Source: CAWHOW01 sp963831005
Lineage (GTDB): Bacteria; Bacteroidota; Bacteroidia; Bacteroidales; CG2-30-32-10
Direction of reading: 5' to 3'
DNA length: 64,000 bases
Assembly: GCA_963831005.1 (NCBI GenBank)
Contig: CAWHOW010000045.1
Span: 62,001 to 126,000 of the forward strand
A program made the position numbers and the translations under genes. Positions 43,345 through 52,432 of the stretch are shown one piece after another. Position 1 is the first letter of the stretch. Every line of letters starts with the position of its first letter. A model generated the notes under the pieces. It was not told the DNA's origin. It saw nothing but the letters and a program-made list of their open reading frames with translations, and did no database searches.

Positions 43345-43893
43345 TTATAATTCGCGAACAGCTTCTTTAAACTTTCTTCCTCTTTCTTCATAATTCTCGA
43401 ACATATCGAAACTTGCACAAGCCGGTGACAGAAGAACAACATCGCCTGTTTTACCAAGACGATAAGCAGTTCTTACAGCTTCCTCGACTGATTCAACATC
43501 AACAATGACCTTGTCCGTATCTAAAAATGCCTTGTGTATTTTTTTATTATCAGCGCCCATGCAGATAATTGCTTTTACTTTTTTCTTCACATTTTCATGA
43601 AGAGAATTATAATCACTACATTTGTCTTTACCACCCACAATCCAGATAATAGGTTTAGATGTGGTTTCAAGTGCATACCATGTGGAATTTACATTAGTGG
43701 CTTTTGAATCGTTTATAAATTCAATGCCATGAACATTAGTAACATACTCAAGCCTATGCTCCACACCTTGAAAATCCATCAGGCTTTCTTTTATACCGTC
43801 TTTCCTGATGTCAAGAATTCTGGAAGCAATGCCTGAAGCAAGCGAGTTGTAAATATTCGTTTTCCCTTGCAATGCGAGTTCGTGAATGTTCAT
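43345..43893 (-). pseudogene. murD: murD C-terminal fragment
   Basis: Only 182 aa remain, where MurD normally has about 450. The fragment starts MNIHELALQGKTNIYNSLAS, which is an internal MurD sequence, and continues RLEYVTNVHGIEFINDSKAT, STWYALE, IIWIVGGKDK and LLSPACASFDMFENYEERG, the typical MurD C-terminal ligase domain. The N-terminal UDP-MurNAc-binding domain and the ATP P-loop domain are missing. mraY ends 49 bp upstream, and an in-frame stop (TAA, then IQFN) precedes the ATG. Without the P-loop it cannot ligate D-Glu by itself. Either a deletion in this strain, with a second murD elsewhere, or an assembly gap is needed to explain it. Confidence 0.85.
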
Positions 43894-43942
43894 GTTGAAT
43901 TGTATTTAGTTACTATTTTTAATTTGTTTTATTTCCTTTTTA

Positions 43943-45199
43943 TTATCTCAACTTTAATGTAACGACTGTCATAATTGCTAGTAATATTCCTACAATAAAG
44001 AAACGCATCACTATTTTTGCTTCATGATATCCTTTCAATTGGTAATGATGGTGTAGAGGTGACATTTTAAATATTCTTCTTCCGATACCATATTTTCGTT
44101 TGGTGTACTTAAAATAGGCTACCTGAATAATTACAGAGATGCTTTGTATAAGGAATATGCCGCATAATATCGGAATCAATAGTTCTTTGCGAATGATAAT
44201 AGCAAACACTGCTATAATACCGCCAAGGGCTAGGCTTCCCGTATCGCCCATAAATACTTGTGCCGGGTAGGAATTATACCAAAGGAAACCAATGCAGGCT
44301 CCAATAAATGCTCCGGCAAAAATTGTCAGTTCCGGTATGTTTGGAATGTACATGATATTAAGATAGTCGGCAAAAATGATGTTACCCGAAACATAAGCAA
44401 GTACTGCCAATGCAGTTCCGATTATTGCCGAAGTCCCTGCTGCCAGACCGTCTATCCCGTCAGTAAGATTTGCGCCATTTGAAACGGCTACAATGATGAA
44501 TATCACTATTGGAATGAATATCAGGAAAGCATATTTTTTGTAACCGGGTCCTAACCAAGCAAGCAGATCAGCATAATCGAATTCGTTGTTCTTGATAAAT
44601 GGTATAGTGGTTTTTGTAGATTTTATTGACTCTTGTGAAAATAATTGTGGGGAATCACTGTAGTCTTCCATCTTCATTATATTCGTTGTGTTCACTATTC
44701 TTTCCGAGTTGTTCTCCTTTTCCCTGATAACAACAGAATCATTAAAATACATGGTGCTGCCAATTATAATACCAAGTCCTATTTGTCCGAGTATTTTGAA
44801 TTTACCGGCAAGTCCTTTTTTATTTTTCTTGAAGACTTTAATATAGTCATCTATAAATCCTATTGCTCCAAGCCATACTGTGGCTACTAGCATCAGTATG
44901 ATGTATATGTTATTGAGTTTTGCAAACAGAAGCGTAGGAATTACTATTGATGCAAGTATGATCAGCCCACCCATTGTAGGAGTTCCTTTTTTCTGAATTT
45001 GTCCTTCAAGTCCAAGGTCGCGTATGTCTTCTCCAACCTGTTTTTTGTGCAAATAATTGATAACTCTTTTCCCAATAAATAGTGAGATCAGCAATGAAAC
45101 AATAATTGCCATTGGTGCACGGAAGTTGATATACTGAAAAACTCCTGCTCCTGGAAGATCAAAATGGCTCTTTAAATAATCAAATAAATAATAGAACAT
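43943..45199 (-). CDS. mraY: Phospho-N-acetylmuramoyl-pentapeptide transferase
   Basis: The 418-aa membrane enzyme makes lipid I from UDP-MurNAc-pentapeptide and undecaprenyl phosphate. Diagnostic segments are GTPTMGGLIILASIVIP, GFIDDYIKVFKKNKKGLAGK with its DDxxK motif, NLTDGIDGLAAG, and MGDTGSLALGGI, then FKMSPLHHHYQLKG near the end. An extra loop of about 70 residues (NDSVVIREKENNSERIVNT onward) is typical of Bacteroidota MraY. The next gene in the transcript is the murD fragment. Confidence 0.97.
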   Translation of the reverse strand: MFYYLFDYLKSHFDLPGAGVFQYINFRAPMAIIVSLLISLFIGKRVINYLHKKQVGEDIRDLGLEGQIQKKGTPTMGGLIILASIVIPTLLFAKLNNIYIILMLVATVWLGAIGFIDDYIKVFKKNKKGLAGKFKILGQIGLGIIIGSTMYFNDSVVIREKENNSERIVNTTNIMKMEDYSDSPQLFSQESIKSTKTTIPFIKNNEFDYADLLAWLGPGYKKYAFLIFIPIVIFIIVAVSNGANLTDGIDGLAAGTSAIIGTALAVLAYVSGNIIFADYLNIMYIPNIPELTIFAGAFIGACIGFLWYNSYPAQVFMGDTGSLALGGIIAVFAIIIRKELLIPILCGIFLIQSISVIIQVAYFKYTKRKYGIGRRIFKMSPLHHHYQLKGYHEAKIVMRFFIVGILLAIMTVVTLKLR

Positions 45200-45387
45200 G
45201 GTGTTCAGGTTAATTGATTGTAATTACTCAGCAACTTTTATTAATATATTTTTACCACCACTTAGTTTTTCCCGCAGATAGCGCAGATTTACGCAGAAAT
45301 AAAATCTGCGATTATTAGCGAAATCAGCGGGAGATAATTTTTTAAAAGATTGTCCATACCCAATAAAAATAATTTAGATGGTATGTT
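45200..45387. repeat. Intergenic repeat between murE and mraY
   Basis: Contains a pair of cccgcagatagcgcagattt and gcgaaatcagcgggag segments around an inverted TCTGCG core (45265-45335), the same repeat family as 24392-24455. Nothing gene-like. Confidence 0.5.
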
Positions 45388-46854
45388 TTAGATACCCTCA
45401 TTTTGCTCAAATATTTCTTTTACTACTTCTTTATCATCGAAAGGGTGTTTTACTCCCTTTATCTCCTGATACTTTTCATGACCTTTCCCTGCAAGAAGAA
45501 CTATACTGCCGGGTTTTGCCAATGCACATGCTGTTTTTATTGCTTCTTTCCTGTTTAAAATTGAAATGACTTTCCTTTTAGAAATAATATCTACTCCTTC
45601 CATCATATCGGCTAATATCTTTTCAGGATCTTCCGAACGCGGATTATCAGATGTAAGAATCACTTTATTGCTGTATTCGCAGGCAATTCGTGCCATTATC
45701 GGTCGCTTTGCACTATCCCTGTCGCCACCGCATCCAACAACTGTGATAATTTCTTCATGCCCTTCTTTAACAGCGGTGATGGTGCTTAACACATTGCTTA
45801 GTGCATCGGGAGTATGCGCATAATCAATAATTGCAATGGTTCCGTTAGCTGCTCTTACATAATCAAACCTGCCTTCTACTGCTTCAAGCCTGCTAAGTAT
45901 GGTGAGTACGGTATCTTTATTTTCACCTAATAAAACTGCTGCTGAATAAATAGCAAGTAAATTGTAAGCGTTGAAATTTCCGATAAGCTTGAACCAAACA
46001 TCAACCCCATCAATATTTAATTGTAATCCGGCAAAACTGTTCTCTATGATTTTTGCTTTAAAATCAGCAGGACTCTTTAGTCCATATGTGTGCTGCGAAG
46101 CTTTGGTATTCTGAAGCATCACTTTTCCGTTCCTGTCATCAACATTACTCAATGCAAAGGCATTCTTGCCGAGGGTGTCAAAGAATCTCTTTTTTGCAGT
46201 CAGGTATTCTTCAAATGTTTTATGGTAATCAAGATGGTCGTGTGTGATGTTCGAAAATATTCCACCGGCAAAATCAAGCCCTGTTACCCTGTTCTGAACT
46301 ATGGCGTGTGAACTGACTTCCATAAAACAATGAGTACACCCTTCTTCCACCATCAGCTTCATCAAACTGTTCAGTTTTATGGCATCGGGGGTAGTATGCG
46401 TGGAGGGAATTATTTCGTCGTTTATTTTATTGCAGACGGTTGATAATAGCCCGACATTGTAACCCAGTTCCCTGAAAAGTTTATGTAATAGTGTTACAGT
46501 GGTAGTTTTGCCGTTTGTGCCGGTAATACCTGTTAGTTTTAATTTTGATGTTGGGTTATCGAAATAATTTGAGGCTATCCAGCCTAAAGCTTCGCTGCTG
46601 TCCTTAACTTTAACATAAGTTGTATTTATATTTAAGTTCTCAATTTCATCCTGATGGACAATGGCAGTTGCACCGGATATGATAGCCTGTTCAATATATC
46701 CATGCCCGTCGGTTTTTGTGCCTTTTACCGCTATAAAAAGACTGTTTTTCTGAACATCTCTTGAATCAAAGGTAATATGGTCAATAGCTAAATCGGAACT
46801 GCCCACTACCTTAACTATGCCTGATTTATATAATATGTCCTTAAGTTGTTTCAT
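45388..46854 (-). CDS. murE: UDP-MurNAc-tripeptide synthetase (meso-DAP-adding)
   Basis: The 488-aa ligase adds the third amino acid of the stem peptide. The P-loop TGTNGKTT is at residues 111-118, and the family motif STHTTPDAIKLNSL lies near 155. The DNPRSEDPEKIL motif in the C-terminal domain marks meso-diaminopimelate as substrate rather than lysine. The MurE lysine carbamylation region is near 215. A 240-bp gap containing a 21-bp repeat array separates it from ftsI upstream in the transcript. Confidence 0.97.
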   Translation of the reverse strand: MKQLKDILYKSGIVKVVGSSDLAIDHITFDSRDVQKNSLFIAVKGTKTDGHGYIEQAIISGATAIVHQDEIENLNINTTYVKVKDSSEALGWIASNYFDNPTSKLKLTGITGTNGKTTTVTLLHKLFRELGYNVGLLSTVCNKINDEIIPSTHTTPDAIKLNSLMKLMVEEGCTHCFMEVSSHAIVQNRVTGLDFAGGIFSNITHDHLDYHKTFEEYLTAKKRFFDTLGKNAFALSNVDDRNGKVMLQNTKASQHTYGLKSPADFKAKIIENSFAGLQLNIDGVDVWFKLIGNFNAYNLLAIYSAAVLLGENKDTVLTILSRLEAVEGRFDYVRAANGTIAIIDYAHTPDALSNVLSTITAVKEGHEEIITVVGCGGDRDSAKRPIMARIACEYSNKVILTSDNPRSEDPEKILADMMEGVDIISKRKVISILNRKEAIKTACALAKPGSIVLLAGKGHEKYQEIKGVKHPFDDKEVVKEIFEQNEGI

Positions 46855-46862
46855 TCGTTATT

Positions 46863-47073
46863 TTACTGTATGCTCTTCTTAATTTACTGTACGCTTACCG
46901 TCGTTTACTGTATGCTTCGGTTAATTTACTGTACGCTTACCGTCGTTTACTGTACGCTTCGGTTAATTTACTGTACGCTTACCGTCGTTTACTGTACGCT
47001 TACTTTCATTTACTATATGCTTCGCTTCATTTGCCTACTGCTTACTGCCAACTGCCTATTGTCTACTTTCATT
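46863..47073. repeat. Array D: 21-bp units between ftsI and murE
   Basis: Eight clean units of 21 bp from 46863 to 47030 alternate between TTACTGTACGCTTACCGTCG-type and TTACTGTACGCTTCGGTTAA-type, making a 42-bp dimer, followed by two degenerate units (ttgcctactgcttactgcca). On the transcribed minus strand every frame has stops, so it is untranslated. It forms a long spacer inside the dcw transcript. Confidence 0.9.
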
Positions 47074-47094
47074 TATATTCAGATTATTAATGCG

Positions 47095-49476
47095 TTACGC
47101 GTTTTTACCATTATCTTTATTCGGTGTTTTATTGTTTTTTGATTTGTTATTGTTTGTTTTTTTATTCTTATCAGAATTAGTTTTACCTTTAACCGGAGGA
47201 TTTTTATTGTTTTTCTTGACATTATTCTTTGGATCAACAACCAAAGTAGAATCGGGCACAACTGGAGCTATTGGAACAAGAGCATATTCGTCTAAAGACT
47301 CTGTTTTTGAAAGGGTTAAATCGATAACACCACCTTTAATAATTATAGATCCGGGTGCTAATGATTGTGCTGCAACTTTTCCCTTACCGCTTACATTGAC
47401 TTTTAGCCCCGCATTTTCGAGCATGTAAATCGCATCTTTTAAGCCCATACCTGTTACATCGGGAACATAACCGTATTTAAATGTCTTTTCTCTCAGCAAA
47501 ACACTTTTTGAATCAGCCGAAGCATAAACCCATTCGGCGCTGGGGTTTTGAGAAAGTGTTGAAAAATCAAGTTTCTGATAAATCACGGTCAGATCATTTT
47601 GATTAGCTGCTTTAACAAAAGGTATTACTGCGTGAGAGGCCGGATCGCTTATATGTTGAAGGATTCCAAGATGCGTGGCATATACCCTGTCGGCAATTTC
47701 CTTGAAAACAGGAGCAGCTACAGCAGCTCCGTAATATGCTCCTTTTGAAGGGCTGTTTATTACAACTATGCATGAATACATGGGGTTATCAGCAGGAAAA
47801 TACCCCACGAATGAAGCTTTGTAGTTAATATTGCCCTCATCGCCATAACCTTTATTGTTTTTTGCTACCCTTGCTGTACCAGTTTTTCCTGCAATTTTGT
47901 AAACGGAATTTTTCAGACTTCTTCCAGTGCCGTTTTCTACCACACCTTCAAGCAAAGATTTTGCTTTAACAACAGTGGCTGGAGAACATATTGAATCTTT
48001 TAATACTACCGTGTTAAACCGGGTAACAGTTTTTCCTAATCTTTGTATTTCTTTAACAAATTGAGGCTTTACCATTTTACCATTATTTGCTATAGCGTTG
48101 TAAAATGTTAGGATCTGCATGGGTGTTAACCCAACTTCATAACCAATTGCCATGTGCGGCAATGTTAGTCTCGACCAGTATTTGCTTTTTGGATTATAGA
48201 TTTTAGGTTTTGCTTCACCGCCAATATCAACCCCTAATGGCTGATCAACCCTCATGCTGTACAATTTATCAGTGAACCGCTGGGGATTATCCTTGTATGC
48301 TTTAAAGATGGCTTGTGATATTCCTACATTTGATGATTCCACAAATGCCTGCCGTACAGATTCGGGTCCGAGACCATCAATATGTGAATCCTGCATTTCC
48401 TGGTCATAGTATTTTATTTTGCCGATGGTTACCATATCATCCAGTTTCACCATCCCATCGTCCATGCCTGCTACCAGGGAAAATAACTTGAATGTTGAAC
48501 CAGGCTCTGTTGCTTCGCCTACTGCAAAATTTTCTTCTTCATCGTAAGCACCATTCTTACCTCTTTTTAAATTTGCAATAGCTTTAATTTGTCCGGTTGA
48601 AACTTCCATTAACACTGCGCATCCATGATCGGCATCATTAGCCATAAGATTTTTCATTAATGCGTTTTCGGCAACATCCTGAATGTCGATATCGATAGTT
48701 GTAATTACATCGCTTCCGTTTTGAGGATCAATTTCGTTATCATTATCGTTTAACGGCATCCAAACACCTCCTGCAATTTTCTTCCTCAACCTGATACCGC
48801 TAATGCCTTCAAGAGTTCTGGAATAATAGCCCTCCAATCCTACTTTTATAATTTTATTGGTATCGATCTTTACAACTTTCCCGTTTTTCTCAACCGTGCT
48901 ATCGCCAATAACATATCCAATGGTTCTTTTGGCAAGTAGCTGATAAGGTTTTACTCTTTTACCCTTTTCCTCTACCAGAAGACCACTTTTTTTCCTGCCC
49001 AACCTGAAAATGGGAAACTTTTTAATAGCTTTCAGCTCGTCAAATGTTATTTGTGATTTTTCATCATCAAAATTTGATCGGTGTATGAGTGCGTATTCTT
49101 TTTCGTCAGCTTTTGCATTACTTAGAATCTTCTTATACTCACTTTTAGACTTATCCTTGAACATGCTGGAAAGACACAAGGCCAACGAATCCACTTTGCT
49201 TTCAAAAACATCATCTGCTACAACCTGTGCATCCCAGAAAATATCAAAAATTGGAACAGAAGTGGCAAGAAGGCTTCCGTTATCAGCACAAATATTGCCC
49301 CTTATGGCTTCAACTTTCATAGTGTCGAGCGACTGCATATCCGACCTTTTCTTCCAAGTGTCTCCTTCTATGAATTGAATGTGTATTACCTGCCCTATGA
49401 TAAAGAAAGAAAACAGAAGTACTATCATGTACACCAGATAGACCCTCCACATTATATCTTTCTTCGATTCCTGCAT
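47095..49476 (-). CDS. ftsI: Penicillin-binding protein FtsI with PASTA domain
   Basis: The 793-aa class B PBP cross-links septal peptidoglycan. It has one N-terminal membrane helix (VYLVYMIVLLFSFFIIGQVI), a dimerisation domain, and a transpeptidase domain with the serine motif STFK (Ser327), SSN at 381-383, and KTGTARVA. After the catalytic domain comes a PASTA domain (YVPDVTGMGLKDAIYMLENA, then GLKVNVSGKG) and a long Asn/Lys/Pro-rich tail. PASTA-bearing FtsI is common in Bacteroidota. It starts 11 bp after the FtsL-like gene. Confidence 0.96.
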   Translation of the reverse strand: MQESKKDIMWRVYLVYMIVLLFSFFIIGQVIHIQFIEGDTWKKRSDMQSLDTMKVEAIRGNICADNGSLLATSVPIFDIFWDAQVVADDVFESKVDSLALCLSSMFKDKSKSEYKKILSNAKADEKEYALIHRSNFDDEKSQITFDELKAIKKFPIFRLGRKKSGLLVEEKGKRVKPYQLLAKRTIGYVIGDSTVEKNGKVVKIDTNKIIKVGLEGYYSRTLEGISGIRLRKKIAGGVWMPLNDNDNEIDPQNGSDVITTIDIDIQDVAENALMKNLMANDADHGCAVLMEVSTGQIKAIANLKRGKNGAYDEEENFAVGEATEPGSTFKLFSLVAGMDDGMVKLDDMVTIGKIKYYDQEMQDSHIDGLGPESVRQAFVESSNVGISQAIFKAYKDNPQRFTDKLYSMRVDQPLGVDIGGEAKPKIYNPKSKYWSRLTLPHMAIGYEVGLTPMQILTFYNAIANNGKMVKPQFVKEIQRLGKTVTRFNTVVLKDSICSPATVVKAKSLLEGVVENGTGRSLKNSVYKIAGKTGTARVAKNNKGYGDEGNINYKASFVGYFPADNPMYSCIVVINSPSKGAYYGAAVAAPVFKEIADRVYATHLGILQHISDPASHAVIPFVKAANQNDLTVIYQKLDFSTLSQNPSAEWVYASADSKSVLLREKTFKYGYVPDVTGMGLKDAIYMLENAGLKVNVSGKGKVAAQSLAPGSIIIKGGVIDLTLSKTESLDEYALVPIAPVVPDSTLVVDPKNNVKKNNKNPPVKGKTNSDKNKKTNNNKSKNNKTPNKDNGKNA

Positions 49477-49487
49477 AAAACAATTTC

Positions 49488-49922
49488 TTATTTAGCGCCT
49501 TTTTTTGATGTATCGTTAACTGCAATAATTTTATGCGGTGGCACAACGGACTCTTTTAATCCATAAGGTGCAATCCTTTTAAATACTTCCGACTGCCTGC
49601 TGCATAGCATTAATTTCGATTTGTTATCAATGCTTTCAGATCTTAATTCTTTTATTTCTTTTTTTATTTTCTCAATCTGGATGATCTTCTTTTCGGCGTA
49701 ATATGAATTTGCTATGTACAGTATTGCCATGAAGGCAAGAAAAAACACAAAAGGCAGGCTTTTGATAGCAGAATCCTTGGTAAGAATGGTGCCATCCATT
49801 ACACTTTGTACAGCCTTTAAAATTGGGTTTTGCTTCCTTTTCTTTTTTTTCTTTGGAGGCTCTTCCTTAACAACTTCAGGTTGCTCTATTACTTCGGGTT
49901 CTTTGTAAGAATTGCTGCCCAT
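49488..49922 (-). CDS. ftsL: FtsL-like division protein
   Basis: The 144-aa protein has a basic/acidic N-terminal tail (EVVKEEPPKKKKKRKQNP), one membrane helix (LPFVFFLAFMAILYIANSYY) and a coiled-coil stretch (IIQIEKIKKEIKELRSESID). That topology and its place between rsmH and ftsI identify it as FtsL, although the sequence is poorly conserved. It begins one base before the rsmH stop ends, so translation is coupled. Confidence 0.88.
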   Translation of the reverse strand: MGSNSYKEPEVIEQPEVVKEEPPKKKKKRKQNPILKAVQSVMDGTILTKDSAIKSLPFVFFLAFMAILYIANSYYAEKKIIQIEKIKKEIKELRSESIDNKSKLMLCSRQSEVFKRIAPYGLKESVVPPHKIIAVNDTSKKGAK

Positions 49923-50818
49923 TAATTTTTAATTGCTATTCTTAGTTTTGCGCTTCTGGCACGTTTGTTTATTTCAATTTCTTCTTCACCAGGAACTAGG
50001 GGTTTTCTTGTAATCATTTTATAAGGAACCTGTTCATGTCCGTAAAAGTCTTTCTCAATATTTCCTTCGGCATTTCCTGATTTCATATAATTCTTTACAA
50101 GTCTGTCTTCCAAGGAATGATAGGAAATTACAACTAACCTTCCTTCCGGCTTTAATACTTCAATGCTTTGTTCCAAGAACTCATCAAGTGCTTCTATTTC
50201 GTGGTTTATTTCTATGCGTAATGCCTGGAATACTTTAGCATAGAATTTGTTTTCCCTGCCTCTTTCTGCAAACCTTTCCAGAACCTTTTTAATGTCATTA
50301 ACGGTGCTGATTTCGTTATACTCTCTTTCCAATACGATAGCTTTGGCCAGGCTTTTAGCATTGTTTAATTCGCCAAATTCAAAGAACATTTTTTTTAATT
50401 CTTCTTCAGTGTAATTTGCCAGCACTTCTTTTGCACTTTGACCGCTTTTCCTGTCCATCCTCAAGTCGAGTTCCGAGTTAAAGCGAGTAGAAAAGCCTCT
50501 TTCGGTATCGTCTATCTGGTGCGAGGATATTCCTAAATCTGCTAGTATGCCATCAACGGGAAGAACTTTATAAAACATCAGGAAATTCTTTATAAACCTG
50601 AAATTTGCATTAACCAAAATCAAACGCTCATCATCAATAACATTATTCAACGCATCTTCATCCTGGTCAAATGCTATTAATTTCCCACCCTTTAATCTGT
50701 TTAATATTTCTTTTGAATGTCCGCCGCCACCATAGGTAACATCTACATAAACCCCATCGGGATTTATATTCAGCCCATCAATGCTTTTTTGAAGAAGTAC
50801 GGGTTCATGATACATCAT
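49922..50818 (-). CDS. rsmH: 16S rRNA (cytosine-1402-N4)-methyltransferase
   Basis: The 298-aa SAM-dependent enzyme (formerly MraW) methylates C1402 in the ribosomal decoding centre. Marks are the N-terminal HEPVLLQKSIDGLNI, SAM-binding YVDVTYGGGGHSKEIL, LADLGISSHQIDDTERGFS, and the C-terminal ISYHSLEDRLVKNY and INKRARSAKLRIA. It overlaps mraZ by 14 bp. Confidence 0.97.
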   Translation of the reverse strand: MMYHEPVLLQKSIDGLNINPDGVYVDVTYGGGGHSKEILNRLKGGKLIAFDQDEDALNNVIDDERLILVNANFRFIKNFLMFYKVLPVDGILADLGISSHQIDDTERGFSTRFNSELDLRMDRKSGQSAKEVLANYTEEELKKMFFEFGELNNAKSLAKAIVLEREYNEISTVNDIKKVLERFAERGRENKFYAKVFQALRIEINHEIEALDEFLEQSIEVLKPEGRLVVISYHSLEDRLVKNYMKSGNAEGNIEKDFYGHEQVPYKMITRKPLVPGEEEIEINKRARSAKLRIAIKN

Positions 50819-51281
50819 CTTTCTTTTCCCCTTTGTCCTTCTTAGTCATTACTTCTTCAGCCAGTGATGAAAAGTCTTCAGGCTCGTTTGTCTGAAGCTT
50901 TGTATAAGCTGCCTTCGACCATATTTCAATCCTGTTCGAAAATGCAAAAAGCACAATCTCTTTATTTATGCCTGCATATTCGGTAAGTTGTTTTGGCAAA
51001 AGGAGCCGGCTCACTGAATCGAGCATTAATTCGGTTGCTCCACGGTAGAAATACCTTACAAAATCACGGTTTTTCTTGTTATAAAGATTTAGCTGATTTA
51101 CTTCATCACTAATTACTTTCCAAACATTCTGGGGATAGAGTACCAGGCAATTTTCGAAGCCACGGTTAACGACAAATTTGTCCTGAACTTCAGGAGGAAG
51201 CTGCTTTTTAAGACCTGCAGGAAGCATAAAGCGCCCCTTAGCGTCTATTTTGCATTCATATTCCCCTATCAGGTTTGCCAT
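50805..51281 (-). CDS. mraZ: Transcriptional regulator MraZ
   Basis: The 158-aa protein has two AbrB-like swapped-hairpin domains: GEYECKIDAKGRFMLPAGLK at the start and SVSRLLLPKQLTEYAGINKE, then VLFAFSNRIEIWSKAAY, in the second half. MraZ binds direct repeats upstream of the dcw operon and represses it. It is the first gene of the dcw run, and candidate binding repeats lie 43-90 bp upstream. Confidence 0.96.
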   Translation of the reverse strand: MANLIGEYECKIDAKGRFMLPAGLKKQLPPEVQDKFVVNRGFENCLVLYPQNVWKVISDEVNQLNLYNKKNRDFVRYFYRGATELMLDSVSRLLLPKQLTEYAGINKEIVLFAFSNRIEIWSKAAYTKLQTNEPEDFSSLAEEVMTKKDKGEKKDDVS

Positions 51282-51306
51282 TTTACACGAATTGTTTTAG
51301 AGCTGT

Positions 51307-51317
51307 AAAAGTATACA
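51307..51317 (-). promoter_or_regulatory. mraZ: Candidate -7 region of the mraZ promoter
   Basis: On the minus strand TATACTTTTAC resembles TAnnTTTG with one mismatch and lies about 26 bp before the mraZ ATG, next to the MraZ-box repeats. Confidence 0.4.
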
Positions 51318-51323
51318 ATATTC

Positions 51324-51370
51324 TACCACATTTTACCACAATTTACCACTTTGTTGATAACTTTTACCAC
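51324..51370 (-). promoter_or_regulatory. MraZ-box-like direct repeats
   Basis: On the minus strand GTGGTA recurs at plus-strand positions 51324-51329, 51334-51339, 51344-51349 and 51365-51370: three with 10-bp spacing plus a fourth 21 bp away. MraZ is known in other bacteria to bind three closely spaced direct repeats upstream of its own gene. The position just upstream of mraZ and the helical spacing match that pattern; the sequence itself (GTGGTAAA) is inferred. Confidence 0.7.
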
Positions 51371-51565
51371 ATTTTGATTCACTTGATTTTAAAAAACTGT
51401 TTTCCTGTTGTTTACAGTTGTGGCAAAATTCGAAAGGTTGATAACGCTGTCAAAATCTTTGGACTTTAATGCTTTGTTATGGAATATTTAAGCAATAGGC
51501 AAAAAGGTATTTAAAGAATCCGTATTTTTGTGTGATACAGTATCGCCAACAAAATGCATTAATTA

Positions 51566-52414
51566 ATGGCAGAAATAAAAGCTGATAAGATTGATCTGGA
51601 AGAAATTATCAGGAATAAAAACCCCCGATTGCTAAAACTGATACCGGGTTTTATTCTTCGTTATGTGAAAAGGGTTATTCATCAGGATCAGGTGAATGGA
51701 GTGCTTGAAAGATACAAGGAAAAGGAAGGGATTGATTTTGTGGAATGTACCCTGAACGAAATGGGTGCGAAAATTAATGTAATTAATCCTGAAAATATTC
51801 CTGCATCAGGGAGATATATCCTTGCTTCCAATCATCCGCTTGGAGGGCTTGACGGAATGGCTTTAATGCTGGTGGTGGGAAAAGCCGGAAGGCGTGATAT
51901 TGTTTTCCCCGTGAACGACCTGCTGCTTTATTTAAGAAATCTTAAGGTGCTTTTCATTCCTATTAATAAACATGGCAAGAATACCGAAAACAAAATGCTG
52001 CTTGATGATACTTTCGCTTCGGATGTTATAGTGCTTTACTTTCCGGCAGGACTTTGTTCGCGGAAACAAAAGGGAAAGATATTGGACCTGGAGTGGAAAA
52101 ATACATTTATTAAAAAGGCTATTCAATTTAACAGAGATATAATTCCGGTGCATATTGATGGAAGTAATTCGAATTTTTTTTATAACTTAGCAAACTGGAG
52201 AAAACGTTTGGGTATTAAAGCAAATATTGAAATGCTTTACCTGGTGGACGAAATGTTTAACCAGAAAAATAAGGATGTAAACATTACTTTCGGGAAACCT
52301 GTTTCGTTTGAAACATTTGATTGCAGGCACAAATCAAGGGAATGGGCCGAATTGATGAAACAACATGTTTATGAATTAGGTAAAGACAGAAATAAAGAAT
52401 TTTCATACCATTAA
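51566..52414 (+). CDS. Lysophospholipid-type O-acyltransferase (likely GlsA-like)
   Basis: The 282-aa protein belongs to the PlsC-like acyltransferases: SNHPLGGLDGMALML contains the active-site His90 and Asp96, and a second motif is FPAGLCSRKQKGKILDLEW. It lacks an obvious membrane-spanning helix but has an amphipathic N-terminus (LLKLIPGFILRYVKRVIHQ). The next gene, 18 bp downstream, encodes a GNAT-type N-acyltransferase. In Bacteroides the same pair (glsA, glsB) makes glycine lipids; the specific product in this species is inference. Confidence 0.8.
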   Translation: MAEIKADKIDLEEIIRNKNPRLLKLIPGFILRYVKRVIHQDQVNGVLERYKEKEGIDFVECTLNEMGAKINVINPENIPASGRYILASNHPLGGLDGMALMLVVGKAGRRDIVFPVNDLLLYLRNLKVLFIPINKHGKNTENKMLLDDTFASDVIVLYFPAGLCSRKQKGKILDLEWKNTFIKKAIQFNRDIIPVHIDGSNSNFFYNLANWRKRLGIKANIEMLYLVDEMFNQKNKDVNITFGKPVSFETFDCRHKSREWAELMKQHVYELGKDRNKEFSYH

Positions 52415-52432
52415 AATAACAGAGACTGATAA

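Noticed and set aside
46846..47142. 98-aa plus-strand ORF with IYCTLTV heptads
   Set aside because: It lies antisense to the dcw transcript, is made of array D, and has no promoter or unique N-terminus.
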